64,000 nucleotides of DNA, from positions 1 through 64,000 of the forward strand of contig DATIYF010000003.1 in NCBI GenBank assembly GCA_035517775.1, written 5' to 3'. Within the stretch, counting starts at the first letter, position 1, and every line of letters starts with the position of its first letter. The notes below the pieces were generated by a model. It worked only from the letters and a program-made list of their open reading frames with translations. It was not told the origin of the DNA and made no database searches. Origin of the DNA: DATIYF01 sp035517775. Lineage in GTDB: Bacteria > Acidobacteriota > Terriglobia > Terriglobales > Acidobacteriaceae. Of this stretch, positions 43,335 to 52,728 are shown piece after piece. The translations under genes were made by a program, and so were the position numbers.

Positions 43335-44804
43335 TCAGTTCTCCGTTACCTTGGGCACATCCGGCGGAGAAGGAACCTTCGGCGGCTTAGGGGGAGCCGG
43401 AGGCATAGGCGCCTCAGCAACCATCGAGCCCTTGCGCAGTTCGATCGTGCCGTGTTCGTTGTTGATCACCAGATGGGGGCCGCCGCTGCCAACTTCGCCG
43501 CTGCCGGTCGCCAGCTCATCGCCGTTTTCGATTTTCAGGCTGCCGAAGTCGGATTGAATTTCGCCGTTGCGGGCGCGGGCCTCGAGTTGAAACGTCGCTT
43601 TCTCCGGCAGGTAAACCTCAATATCGCCCTGCCGATTGTCAATCTGCATATTGCCCATCTTGCTCACGTGCACTTCCACCGCGCCATTCTTGTCGTCCAG
43701 CCGCAAATCTCCTGACAGGCCGTCGAGGCGAATATCTTTGGCACGCGTCTCCAGCCGCACCGGCCCGAGAATACCGCTGGCCTGCAGGTCGCCGGAGTCC
43801 AGGTCCACGTCGCCATCCACCCGGGCGAAGTCCATCTCCGTGCGCGAGGATTTAAACGTTGCCCCCTTCGCGATCCGCGAGAGCTTTACGCTCTCCATGA
43901 AGTCGCCATTCAGATGGGCCGCCCCCTTCACGTCCTGAATGGAAACGTCATCGGCGCGGCCATCGAGCACCACGTCGGAACTCACTTGCGAGACCCGCGC
44001 CGAGCTGTGATCGAGATGCAGGCTCACCTTGCCGGTGATGTCGCTCGCAGCCACATCGCCGTGCTGGCTGGAAATCTCCACATCGCCGGTGCGGCCGAGC
44101 ACGCTGACGTCGCCGTGGCGCGCGGAAATCGTCACTGCGGCGTTGCGCGGAATGGAAATATCCAGGTCGGCCGCCACCCAGTGATCGCCGGCGCCGTGCG
44201 TATTGGCGTCCACGGTGACCATCTGGCCGCTGGCGCTGATGCGGGGTTTGGCGGCGGCGTTCCATTTGTCGGCATCTTCTTGCGATTCCGCATTCACCCG
44301 CTTATGCACGGCCACGTGAATCTGGTTGTCGTCGGAGGCGGTCACATTGACCGCGCCGCGGTCGTCCACCACATCCAGACTGGAGCCGGCCGGAAACGGC
44401 TGCGCCATCTGATCGTCATAGGGGTAGGTATGGCCGAAAAGTGGGAAGTCGCTATCGCCCATATCCATCTGATTGCGCAGTTCGCCCCAGTTGAAGCGGA
44501 CGGCCTGGGTCGCCGCCAGGCCGAAGACGATGAGCACGATCAGCAGAAAAACTCCGCCCGCGCCGATGCCGCGAGGCCTCAGGTTGCGCCGCTGCGCCTC
44601 GTAATACTCCACCAGCTTGATGATGCCCCACAGGATGAGCAGCGCCGGCCAGTAGTGGGCAAAGAGCCGGCCAATGTGCTCCACGTGCACGATTCCCATC
44701 GTGCACAGCAGGAACATGACGCCGATGAGGATGAGCACGACAGGCCCAGCCACGGAACGAGGGGCGCGGGGCGGAAGTGGTGGAACCGGCGCGGGACTAG
44801 ACAT
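43335..44804 (-). CDS. membrane protein with DUF4097-type beta-repeat domain
   Basis: 489 aa from ATG 44804, with GGGGAGG upstream; its start overlaps the previous gene by 8 nt. Two or three membrane helices lie in residues 18-110 (PVVLILIGVMFLLCTMGIV; YWPALLILWGIIKLVEYY; GGVFLLIVLIVFGLAA). The rest is a repetitive beta-helix-like domain of DUF4097 type (DVSVLGRTGDVEISSQHGDVAASDI, repeated VxxxGxxGxV steps), ending in a proline-rich tail. It is the last of four coupled genes after an ECF sigma factor and probably acts in envelope sensing or as an output. Exact role unknown. Confidence 0.82.
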   Translation of the reverse strand: MSSPAPVPPLPPRAPRSVAGPVVLILIGVMFLLCTMGIVHVEHIGRLFAHYWPALLILWGIIKLVEYYEAQRRNLRPRGIGAGGVFLLIVLIVFGLAATQAVRFNWGELRNQMDMGDSDFPLFGHTYPYDDQMAQPFPAGSSLDVVDDRGAVNVTASDDNQIHVAVHKRVNAESQEDADKWNAAAKPRISASGQMVTVDANTHGAGDHWVAADLDISIPRNAAVTISARHGDVSVLGRTGDVEISSQHGDVAASDITGKVSLHLDHSSARVSQVSSDVVLDGRADDVSIQDVKGAAHLNGDFMESVKLSRIAKGATFKSSRTEMDFARVDGDVDLDSGDLQASGILGPVRLETRAKDIRLDGLSGDLRLDDKNGAVEVHVSKMGNMQIDNRQGDIEVYLPEKATFQLEARARNGEIQSDFGSLKIENGDELATGSGEVGSGGPHLVINNEHGTIELRKGSMVAEAPMPPAPPKPPKVPSPPDVPKVTEN

Positions 44805-45738
44805 TGTGCACCTCCCCGGAAGGCGGTGGTGGCGGCTCGGGCGTCGAAGCCGGAGGCGGCGGAGGGCTGGCCACACCGTAGTTGACGTGACCCTCTGACG
44901 AAGCATGACCCTGCAAAATCTTGACCAGGCCGATCACTATCAGAATGATGGGCCAGGTATGGTTCCAGCCGCGGCCGAAGGAATCAAGCAGGCCGAGCAA
45001 GCCGACAGTCGTCAGAACCGCGGCGCCGGTTACGCCCCGCATGCGGCAACGGTCGCAGTAGCAGCGGTTGGGGCTCATTCCCAGTAAGCCCCATCTGCGC
45101 GCAAAGAGCCAGCCTCCCAGCGCGATCAGGAAGAAAGGCCAGATGCGGTCCCAGTTCAGCTCGAAAACTCCCATGGTCTGCAACAGGAACAGCACGCCCA
45201 GGCCGATCAGAATCACGGCCGCCATGGGAATCTTTGCGGTATCAATCTTCTCGCCCGCGCCGAAGGCCTGGGCCAGGCCAAAGGGATCGGGAGCCGGCAG
45301 CCCGCGTTGCAGCGCATGAGAAGAGCGTACCGCGTCAATGATCTGGTACACGTAAAAGAAAGCGAAGGTAAGCCCACAGACGGTATCGAGCGGGCTGCCC
45401 TGGTTCATCCCGACGATCAGCAACACGAACGTGACCAGGTGCGCCAGACCCTTGGCGTATTGCCCGGTATAAACCGCGCCCACGCCGAAGGGGAAGAAGC
45501 CGGCCAGAATCCCGGCCAGCGCCGGGTTCGGACCCGTGCCGGAAAGAAAAGGCGGAGTTTGCCCGCCGGAGGATGGCGCAACTACCGCCGGCACCGGCGT
45601 AGTCCCCAGCCGCGAGGCGAGGCAGTTTTCGCAATAGATCACACCCCGCACATCTCGCGTGCAGCTCGAGCACAACGGCTTTCCACAGGTGCGGCAGTAG
45701 GCGACGGCCGGTGCCTCGCTGTGATTGGCGCAGTTCAT
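44797..45738 (-). CDS. B-box zinc-finger membrane protein
   Basis: 313 aa. Residues 1-42 form a B-box-like zinc finger (CANHSEAPAVAYCRTCGKPLCSSCTRDVRGVIYCENC). Several membrane helices follow (about 72-140, 168-215, 232-285), including two LiaF-like helical pairs (IWPFFLIALGGWLFARRWG; TWPIILIVIGLVKIL), and the C-terminus is Pro-rich. Its ATG overlaps the anti-sigma stop by four bases (ATGA). It likely modulates the signalling unit of which it is part. Confidence 0.82.
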   Translation of the reverse strand: MNCANHSEAPAVAYCRTCGKPLCSSCTRDVRGVIYCENCLASRLGTTPVPAVVAPSSGGQTPPFLSGTGPNPALAGILAGFFPFGVGAVYTGQYAKGLAHLVTFVLLIVGMNQGSPLDTVCGLTFAFFYVYQIIDAVRSSHALQRGLPAPDPFGLAQAFGAGEKIDTAKIPMAAVILIGLGVLFLLQTMGVFELNWDRIWPFFLIALGGWLFARRWGLLGMSPNRCYCDRCRMRGVTGAAVLTTVGLLGLLDSFGRGWNHTWPIILIVIGLVKILQGHASSEGHVNYGVASPPPPPASTPEPPPPPSGEVHNV

Positions 45739-46448
45739 ACGAACCTCCTGTAAGTGGCCACCATCACTACAGGCGGGTCATCGGGAGCGGAGGCCAGCAC
45801 CGGCTGGTCCCCGTCCTGGCTGTAGTTGCGTTCTTGGTTGGTATCGGGTTGTCCACTGGTGTTGTTGTGCCGATTCTTTTCCTTCTCCTCGGGCTCCGGC
45901 TCCGGAGGCGGCGCGGCCTGCTTGAGCTGCCGCATGCGTGACTCGATTTCATACACGAAGCGCATGTTCTCGTAGTACTTCACCACTTTGCCCGAGGTCT
46001 CATAATACTGCCGCTTGAGCGCGCCGGGCCGCAGATCGAGATGCCGCAGATCGCCCAGCCGTACTCCCGCCAGGCTCAAAGTGATGGAGAGCGAAAAGAA
46101 CGCCATGCCAAACGACATGGCAAAGCGCGGCTGCCGCGCTACCGCCGTCATGGGCGCAAGCACCGAGGCGCGGAACCGCTCCCACCAGCTGGGCTGCGTT
46201 CCCGTAGTCGCCTCAAGAATATTGCGCACCAGCGCGGCCGAAGGCTCGACCGGCTCCAGGGATTTCAGCCAGCGCTGGCCCGCCTCCGCCTCCTGGAACA
46301 GAGGCCCGCAGGCCGGGCAGGTCTGAGCGTGGGCGTGAAAGGCCGCTAGCTTGGCCGCAGCCAGGGTATGGTCAAGGGCGTCGCTGAGCAAGGCGTCGAA
46401 CTCGGCGCACGTCATGGGGCTTTCGCCGTGATGGATTTCGCCTGGCAT
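45735..46448 (-). CDS. zinc-binding anti-sigma factor (zf-HC2 type)
   Basis: 237 aa from ATG 46448, overlapping the sigma stop (TGATG) with an AGGTGATCTG site. ZAS motif: His..CPAC (FHAHAQTCPACGPLF, about residues 37-51). One membrane helix at about 110-130 (FAMSFGMAFFSLSITLSLAGV). The C-terminal part is highly charged and Pro/Glu-rich. It should hold the ECF sigma factor at the membrane until a signal releases it. Confidence 0.85.
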   Translation of the reverse strand: MPGEIHHGESPMTCAEFDALLSDALDHTLAAAKLAAFHAHAQTCPACGPLFQEAEAGQRWLKSLEPVEPSAALVRNILEATTGTQPSWWERFRASVLAPMTAVARQPRFAMSFGMAFFSLSITLSLAGVRLGDLRHLDLRPGALKRQYYETSGKVVKYYENMRFVYEIESRMRQLKQAAPPPEPEPEEKEKNRHNNTSGQPDTNQERNYSQDGDQPVLASAPDDPPVVMVATYRRFV

Positions 46449-47047
46449 CAGATCACCTGCCTGTATGTACGTTGTAGAAGGCGCGCAAGTTCCGCCCGCC
46501 CCCGGTTGATTCTGGATTTCACGGTTCCCTCCGGAACTCTAAGTGCAATCGCGATTTCCCGGTAGTCCATGTCCTGTAGATCACGCAAAATCACCGCTTC
46601 GCGCAGTTCGGGAGAAAGCTTCTGCAAGGCCACATGGACCTTATCCCGAACCTCGCGGCTTTCCACCCCGGCATCGGGGGAAGGTCCTTTGTCTGCAATC
46701 TGTTGGCCGAGCGGCTGGGCATCTTCGTGCTCGGAGGGGGCGGCGTCGAGCGAGTCGGTCAGCCGCTCCTGCTTGCTCTTGCGGAAATGGTCCACCAGCA
46801 GATTGCGGGTCATGGTGGTCACCCAGGTCATAAAGGCGCCCCGCTCGACGTCATAGCTGCTCAAAGTGCGGTACATCTTGATGAAGACCTCTTGGGTGAG
46901 GTCCTGGGCGTCGTCGGGCGACCCCGCGAAACGATAGCAAATGTTATAGATACGCCGATGGTAGCGCTGCACGATCTCTTCCCATGCCGCGGCCTCGCCG
47001 GCAAGGCACCGGCGAACCAGCAACGTAGCGACCTGGGCGTCGTCCAA
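46448..47047 (-). CDS. ECF RNA polymerase sigma factor (RpoE-like)
   Basis: 199 aa from TTG 47047, supported by GGGGAG 6 nt upstream. Sigma-2 region: YHRRIYNICYRFAGSPDDAQDLTQEVFIKMYRTL and FMTWVTTMTRNLLVDHFRK. Sigma-4 region: LSPELREAVILRDLQDMDYREIAIALRVPEGTVKSRINRGRAELA. It directs transcription of a stress regulon, probably including its own operon. First of four genes joined by overlaps. Confidence 0.94.
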   Translation of the reverse strand: MDDAQVATLLVRRCLAGEAAAWEEIVQRYHRRIYNICYRFAGSPDDAQDLTQEVFIKMYRTLSSYDVERGAFMTWVTTMTRNLLVDHFRKSKQERLTDSLDAAPSEHEDAQPLGQQIADKGPSPDAGVESREVRDKVHVALQKLSPELREAVILRDLQDMDYREIAIALRVPEGTVKSRINRGRAELARLLQRTYRQVI

Positions 47048-47236
47048 ACGGCACTCCCCGGAACTCCTGGGCTTTCAGCCCCCGGGGCGGCTCTGGCAAG
47101 CCTCGTGCCCCAAGGCCTAACACCACTTCACAATTACGTTTTCGTGGCGCCAAAAGTTCGTGACGTCAATGAAGCAGAGCATTGTAGCAGGAGAAGGCCA
47201 GAGGCGAATATATGGCGAACATGGGCGGGAATCATG

Positions 47237-47307
47237 AAACCACAAAGGCCACGAGCGTACACGAAGGACTCAAATTCCTTCGTGGTCCTTCGTGCCCTTT
47301 GTGGTTT
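47237..47307. repeat. dispersed intergenic stem-loop repeat (copy C)
   Basis: AAACCACAAAGG (47237-47248) pairs perfectly with CCTTTGTGGTTT (47296-47307); inside, CACGAAGGA pairs with TCCTTCGTG. The motif ACCACAAAGG..CACGAAGG is the same as in the elements at 3000-3064 and 16233-16300. It lies just beyond the M13 peptidase stop. Confidence 0.7.
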
Positions 47308-47314
47308 CCAGCCT

Positions 47315-49411
47315 TTACCAAACCCGGCACTGCTTCGCGTGCACCATAGGCTGGCCGGCATGGCAGCCGAAGGCGTGGGCAAACTCCGGCATGTTGGCCA
47401 CCACGTTGTTCACACGGTAACGATCAAGCGAATGCCCCTGGCTCAGCACAGCAGTGTGGGCCAGTTCGGGGCGCAGCTCTCCGCACCACACGTTGGCATA
47501 GGAGAGGAAGAAAGTTTGCAGTTCGGTGAGGCCGTTACCCTCGGGGGAATCGAGCGCCTTCCCCTGCGCTTTGAGCGTCTTCTGCAGGGCTGCCAGGGTG
47601 AGATGAATTCCGCCGTTATCCGCCGTATCTTCCCCGGCCGAAAGCTTGCCATTCTGCTTGACGCCGGCTTCGGGAACTTCCTGCGTGTACTCATCGGTGA
47701 TGCACTCATCGCGCTGGTCGTAATTGGCGGCGTCCTGCGCCGTCCACCAGTCGCGCAGGTTGCCCTGGGCATCGAACTTGCGGCCCTGGTCGTCATAGCC
47801 GTGGGTGATCTCGTGGCCAATCACCGCGCCGATGGCGCCGTAATTTGCGGCATCGCTCTGCGCCGCGTCGAAGAACGGCGGCTGCAGAATGCCCGCGGGA
47901 AAATTGATGGTGTTGCTTTGCGGGTCTTCGTAGGCATTCACCGTCGGCGGAGTCATGTTCCAGTCATAGCGATTGGTGGGCTTGCCGAAGGTGGCCATGC
48001 GGCGCTGCAGCTCGAAGCGCGCCGCCCGCTCCACATTGCCCAGAAAATCGTCGCGCTTGATCTCCAGGGCAGAATAATCCCGCCACCGGTCGGGATAGCC
48101 GATCTTGTCAATCTGCGCCGCCAGCTTGACGTGGGCCGCCTGCTTGGTGGCCGCGGACATCCAACTGGCGGAATCAATATCTTCGCCCAGCGCGGTCTCG
48201 ATGGCCTTCACTATCTGCAGCATGCGCTCCTTGCTCGAGGCGGGAAAATACTTGGCCACATAGGCCTGTCCCACGGCCTCGCCGAGATCGGTATCGGCAT
48301 TGATGGAGCAGCGCCGCCAGCGCGGCTGGATTTTCGTGGCTCCGGCCAGCGTGCGCCCATAAAAGTCGAAGCTCTCATCCACAAGTGGCTGGCTTAGAAA
48401 CGGGGCCATGAAACGCAGCGTGCCCGCGCGCAGATAAGCCTTCCAGTGCTCCACAGGCTCATCTTCCACGAGCTGTTCCATGCCGCGAAAGAAATCCGGC
48501 GCCAGCACCAGGTATTGCGGTGAAGGCGGCGCGTTCATGGCCGCCAGATAGTGGCTCCAGTTGAACGATGGAGTGAGCGCCTGCACCTGCTCGAGCGTCA
48601 TCTTGTTGTTCTGGTTCTTGGGATCGCGGCGCGCGACGATATCCATGGCAGCCTTGGCCAGCGCAGTTTCGAAGCTCAGCACTGAGGAGGCGTCGGCGGC
48701 AGCCTGGGTGTGCGGCTCTCCGCTCAGCTCCAGCATGCGCGCCACGTATTCCACATATTTGGCTCGAATCTGTTTCGACTTGCCGTCATCGTTCAGGTAA
48801 AACTCGCGGCCCGGCAGCCCCATTCCCGATTGGTCAAGCGCCGCCAGCGTGAGGCCGGCATCACTGAAGTCAGGTTCGCCATACAGGCCAAAAAGCAGGC
48901 CGTTATACTGGGCGTCAATAAACACAAGATTCGCCGGCCGGATCATCAGATGCAGGTAGGCGATCAACGCCGGCAATTGCGACTTCTCTTTGAGGTTGTC
49001 TATGCGTTCAAGGGCCGGCCGGAGCGGTGTAAGGCCAACCCGGTTGATCGCTGTTTCGTTCATGCAGGCGGCATAGTAGTCGCCGGCCTTCTGCTCGACC
49101 GGAGTTCGATTGGTGGCGTGGGCCGCTTGCTCCAGGGTGTGGTGCACCGCGGCCACATTCCAGATGGCCAGCAGATTGAACGTGCCCCAGGCGGCCTGGT
49201 CGGCCGGAATGGGATTGGCCTCATTCCACTTGTGGCAGGCGTATTGGAAAAAGTCAGTGCAGGGATCGAGGGTCTTATCAATCTGGCCGGGGCTGAAATG
49301 TTCAAGCGGCGGCATGGCAGCCGGATCGGAAGACGCTGGCGCGGCCACGGTTTGAGCGGCGGAAAAAGCGCAAAGAAGAAGTGCAACAGCCAACGCGGAG
49401 AGCGGACGCAT
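47315..49411 (-). CDS. M13 family metalloendopeptidase (neprilysin-like), secreted
   Basis: 698 aa, preceded by GAGG at 7 nt. Signal peptide 1-23 (ending AQTVAA). M13_N domain from DPCTDFFQYACHKW. Catalytic zinc motif HEITH in VIGHEITHGYDDQGRKFD, third ligand in GEDTADNGG, and the family C-terminus CRVW. It cleaves peptides outside the cytoplasm with zinc. Expanded M13 peptidases are common in Acidobacteriota. A TTGACC-N17-TCTAAC promoter precedes it. Confidence 0.95.
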   Translation of the reverse strand: MRPLSALAVALLLCAFSAAQTVAAPASSDPAAMPPLEHFSPGQIDKTLDPCTDFFQYACHKWNEANPIPADQAAWGTFNLLAIWNVAAVHHTLEQAAHATNRTPVEQKAGDYYAACMNETAINRVGLTPLRPALERIDNLKEKSQLPALIAYLHLMIRPANLVFIDAQYNGLLFGLYGEPDFSDAGLTLAALDQSGMGLPGREFYLNDDGKSKQIRAKYVEYVARMLELSGEPHTQAAADASSVLSFETALAKAAMDIVARRDPKNQNNKMTLEQVQALTPSFNWSHYLAAMNAPPSPQYLVLAPDFFRGMEQLVEDEPVEHWKAYLRAGTLRFMAPFLSQPLVDESFDFYGRTLAGATKIQPRWRRCSINADTDLGEAVGQAYVAKYFPASSKERMLQIVKAIETALGEDIDSASWMSAATKQAAHVKLAAQIDKIGYPDRWRDYSALEIKRDDFLGNVERAARFELQRRMATFGKPTNRYDWNMTPPTVNAYEDPQSNTINFPAGILQPPFFDAAQSDAANYGAIGAVIGHEITHGYDDQGRKFDAQGNLRDWWTAQDAANYDQRDECITDEYTQEVPEAGVKQNGKLSAGEDTADNGGIHLTLAALQKTLKAQGKALDSPEGNGLTELQTFFLSYANVWCGELRPELAHTAVLSQGHSLDRYRVNNVVANMPEFAHAFGCHAGQPMVHAKQCRVW

Positions 49412-49443
49412 AGGGTTGCCTCGCTGAAGGAAATAACGGGAAA

Positions 49444-49472
49444 GTTAGACGAAGAGAAGTGGAAATGGTCAA
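49444..49472 (-). promoter_or_regulatory. promoter of the M13 peptidase gene
   Basis: On the reverse strand TTGACC (49472-49467) is followed after 17 nt by TCTAAC (49449-49444). The leader to the ATG at 49411 is about 25 nt and holds GAGG. Confidence 0.45.
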
Positions 49473-49540
49473 CTGAAATGAGGCTCAACCCCTGCAAAAC
49501 CTGCTTAGGCCCTGCGCCTTCCGGCGCGCCGAGATGAGAG

Positions 49541-49554
49541 TAGAAATCTCTACA
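49541..49554. repeat. short palindrome between S53 and M13 genes
   Basis: GTAGA-AATC-TCTAC is a 5-bp perfect stem. A second hairpin (GCGCC-TTCC-GGCGC) lies about 20 bp to the left. Together they could end the S53 transcript; no T-run is seen. Confidence 0.3.
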
Positions 49555-49592
49555 ACACTTGACTGGCCAGTGTCAGCCGCCGTATTAGACGT

Positions 49593-52448
49593 TTACCTCA
49601 GCATTTTTCGTGACGAGTCCGTATAGGCCTTTGCACTGTCGGGGGCTCCAGGGCGGCGCGATTTCGGAGCCGTCGCCGACTGCGTACTCACCGTCAGCTT
49701 CACCACCGCCGTTTGCTTGTAACTGCCGGCGCTGGCAGTAAGGGTCACGGTAAATGTGCCGGTGCTTCCCCCGGTAATCCGAGTAAGCGTGAGTGTGGCG
49801 CTGCCATTCCCCGGGGCGGCGATGCTGGCTGCGCTCCAGCTTGCCCTGACCGAAGTAGGTATGCCGGAGGCGGAAAAAGAGACCGGGGAGTTGAAGCCGC
49901 CGCTGGAGCGAGTAGTCAGGGTTACGACCGCATTGCGGCCGCTGGCCACGGTGGCGGAGGTGGCGTTCGCGGTCAGGGTAAATCCCGGCACATTCACCGA
50001 AAGGGTCGTCCGTTGGGTGACGCCGCCGCCGGCGGCGGTCGCAACGATCGAGTAAGTCCCCGGGACCATCGTTATCCCGGCCGTCAGCGTCAGTGTCACC
50101 GTGCCCGAACCCGGCGAGGCCAGACTTGCAGGCGTAAATTTTGCCGTCATGGCGGTGGGCAATCCGCTCACGCTGAAGCTGACGGCAGCCTTGAAGCCGG
50201 ATTGCGCCGACGTGGTCAGGGAGACGTTTTGGCTGGCCCCCGGTGCAACACTCGCCGTCGGCTGCGAAGGCGTCACGCTGAAGGTCGGCGGGCCGGTAAC
50301 CTGGATGCTGAATGATGCCGTTTTCGAGGTGCTGCCGCTCGTCGCCCTCACCGTCGCGGAATACGTGCCCACCGGCGCCGTGGCCGCGGCCGTGAGCTTA
50401 AGCGTGCTCGTGCCTGAGCCCGGCGCATTCAAAGTAGCCGGCGTGAATGTGGCCGTCACTCCGCTGGGCAATCCGGTGATCGAGAAGGTCACGGCCGCGC
50501 TGAATCCCCCGCTGACGCTCACCGTCCAGCTCGAAGAGATATTCGCGCCCTGCGCCAGAGCGGTCGAAGATCCTGGAGCGGTTAGCTGGAACGTCGGCGT
50601 TACCAGCGCATCGCTCCAGTGGTTCACCAAAACGCTGGCGTCCACCGAGCCCAGGCCGGTGGCGCGGTCGTAACCGGCAGTGGCGTTGAAGCCGGTAAGC
50701 CCCGGAACGGAGTTATTTCCGGTGGTGATATCGTGAAACACCGCCGCGCCGCCCGATCCCTGCCGGGTCGCCAGAGTGTAGAAGGCGGTATTGGCATTGC
50801 CCTGACGCGCCGCCGCCTTCTGCACCACCAGGGCCATCAGGCTGGCTAGCGAAGGCGAAGACGCCGAGGTCCCGCCCACCGAGTACAGCCCGCCGTTCAT
50901 GTAAATCAGGTAGCCGTCGTGTCCCGCCGCAGTCAGCGAAACGTCGGGCACATCGCGCTTGGCATCCGCCGGAACGCCGCTGCCGGTTTGCCACGACGGC
51001 TTGGCGTACATGATGCTGGCCCCGCCGCCGCTCGACCACAGGCCGGAGCCTCCACTTTCATTCCAGGTAGTCTCTGGAATGTAACTCAGCGCCGAGGCCT
51101 GCGTGCCCGCGGCATTTGAGGCTGCCCAATACAGGCTGGAGTTGCTTCCTTCATTGAGCTGCGTGCCGCCGACGCAAACGCTATAGGGCGTGGAGCAAAG
51201 GCCGTTGACACCCAGCCCGGCGGTGGCTTTCGTAGCCGAAGAAGAATCGCATCCGGCGGCGCCATTATCTCCCGAGGAGACAAAAACCGTAATTCCTTCC
51301 GCTGCCGCCTGCTGCCAAAGGCTGTTGATGAAGCTGTTGCCGGAAGCGCCCAGCGCGACTTCGCAAAGGCCGAAGCTGGTGCTCATCACCGGCGCCAGGT
51401 TGTGGTTGACGATGTACTGCGCCGAAAGATAAACACCGTCGCTCGAGTTGGTGGAAGCTGAAGTGACGAACTTGACCGCCGCATTCTTGGCCACCGCTCC
51501 CGCCCACTCCACGTCCAGGTCGGCCTCGACCTCTTCATTCACGTTGGAAGTCCCAGGGTCGGTCCCGTTGACGATAATCTGCGGGTCGTTGGCGGGCAGG
51601 CCGAATGCGCTGCGGAACTGCCGCACGTCGGCGATGTTGATATTGCTGCGGGCCACTATGGCAACGCTCTGCCCGCTGCCGTTGACCGATTGCTGGTAGA
51701 GCGGCGCCAGGTCGTAGATGGTCGCGAAGTCTCCGGGCGTGAGGTAATGAACGTTGCCTCCGGCCGTAAACTGCGGCTGCACCGCCGAAGCCATGCGGTG
51801 CAGCGGCTCGCTGCGGAAGTCATGCAGAGAAACCACGCCGCCCACCACCGCGGCCAGCGCCTTGGGAATTTGCGGGTCGCTCACGTTGGCGTGATGCAGC
51901 GCCCCATTCACCTCATAGCTGTGAATCTGGGTATGAAAAGCGGAGACGACCTGCCCGGCGGTGCCGCTGAAAATAATCGCCCGCCGGCCGGCCGTGACCT
52001 CCTCGATCTGCAGGCCGTGCAATTCCAGCCAGCCCTTCACCAGGGTGAGGTCATTTTCAGAAATTCCAAAGCGCTCGCCGTACTGCTCGGGCGTGAGCCA
52101 CCGCTGGTAATAGGGGGAGCTGGGGTCGTGCTGGTCCGCGACCAGTTCATCCAGGGCCTGTTGCTGCGCCGCATCCGGCTGCAGCGTCAGGATCATATGC
52201 TGCATGCGGTAGCTCTCCATTACGGCGCCGCGGTCATACTTCGGCCGCGCCAGCGGATGCAGGTTGCCATACAGCACCGCCCTGCGCTCATCATCAATTG
52301 GGCGCGTGACGCGGTCGCGCGGGTGCGCCTGCATAGGGCTCAGCGCCTGCCCCAGGCAAGCGGCTGCGAGAATCAAGAGGCTTGAAAGAATGAATGCTGA
52401 ATGGGAAAGACGGCGCGAAGCACAGGCGAGCCAGCCAGAACGGAACAT
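49593..52448 (-). CDS. S53 sedolisin/pro-kumamolisin with three Ig-like C-terminal domains
   Basis: 951 aa. Signal peptide (residues 1-34). Activation prodomain about 45-215 (PYYQRWLTPEQYGERFG). Catalytic domain about 225-600: Glu and Asp in EEVEADLDVEWAG, Ser in GGTSASSPSLASLM, oxyanion Asp region SSGDNGAAGCD and calcium site in HDITTGNN..GYDRATGLGSVD. Three related beta-sandwich repeats follow (each PGxSxxVxLT..SGFxAAVSFSxSGLP..TxxFTPAxLxxPGSGT), with a basic C-terminal tail. This is a secreted acid serine-carboxyl protease with probable polymer- or surface-binding repeats. Typical of acidobacteria. Confidence 0.93.
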   Translation of the reverse strand: MFRSGWLACASRRLSHSAFILSSLLILAAACLGQALSPMQAHPRDRVTRPIDDERRAVLYGNLHPLARPKYDRGAVMESYRMQHMILTLQPDAAQQQALDELVADQHDPSSPYYQRWLTPEQYGERFGISENDLTLVKGWLELHGLQIEEVTAGRRAIIFSGTAGQVVSAFHTQIHSYEVNGALHHANVSDPQIPKALAAVVGGVVSLHDFRSEPLHRMASAVQPQFTAGGNVHYLTPGDFATIYDLAPLYQQSVNGSGQSVAIVARSNINIADVRQFRSAFGLPANDPQIIVNGTDPGTSNVNEEVEADLDVEWAGAVAKNAAVKFVTSASTNSSDGVYLSAQYIVNHNLAPVMSTSFGLCEVALGASGNSFINSLWQQAAAEGITVFVSSGDNGAAGCDSSSATKATAGLGVNGLCSTPYSVCVGGTQLNEGSNSSLYWAASNAAGTQASALSYIPETTWNESGGSGLWSSGGGASIMYAKPSWQTGSGVPADAKRDVPDVSLTAAGHDGYLIYMNGGLYSVGGTSASSPSLASLMALVVQKAAARQGNANTAFYTLATRQGSGGAAVFHDITTGNNSVPGLTGFNATAGYDRATGLGSVDASVLVNHWSDALVTPTFQLTAPGSSTALAQGANISSSWTVSVSGGFSAAVTFSITGLPSGVTATFTPATLNAPGSGTSTLKLTAAATAPVGTYSATVRATSGSTSKTASFSIQVTGPPTFSVTPSQPTASVAPGASQNVSLTTSAQSGFKAAVSFSVSGLPTAMTAKFTPASLASPGSGTVTLTLTAGITMVPGTYSIVATAAGGGVTQRTTLSVNVPGFTLTANATSATVASGRNAVVTLTTRSSGGFNSPVSFSASGIPTSVRASWSAASIAAPGNGSATLTLTRITGGSTGTFTVTLTASAGSYKQTAVVKLTVSTQSATAPKSRRPGAPDSAKAYTDSSRKMLR

Positions 52449-52728
52449 TCGCCCTCCAGAGCCGAACCACGGCTCCAGTGGGCTATCGGCAGAGAGCGCC
52501 GGTTCTGTAGAAAAAAGTGGAAATTTCGCGCGGCACGCCGGTAATCTTCAGCCCAAAACCGGCGGCATCCGCCGCGTGGGCAGGAAGTTGCGCGAAAGGG
52601 AAAGGGAAAGGCGGCGATGCTCAGAATGGTTTAATTCAAGCGCTGCCACAGATCCGCACCCACATCCACGAAGCGGCCCGAAAGCGGAGCCACTCGGCCG
52701 CAGGCAATCCCGGCAAAGGAGATTCACC
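52449..52728. other. intergenic region between iscX and the S53 gene
   Basis: 280 bp with no credible gene. A GAGCCG-AACCA-CGGCTC stem at about 52459-52475, just upstream of the S53 start on the reverse strand, is the only structure noticed. Confidence 0.4.

Noticed and set aside
46634..48397. 587-codon open frame on the + strand
   Set aside because: It is antisense to the sigma factor, a repeat and the M13 peptidase, which have full family motifs. Its own translation has no domain and an odd composition, typical of a GC-rich shadow frame.
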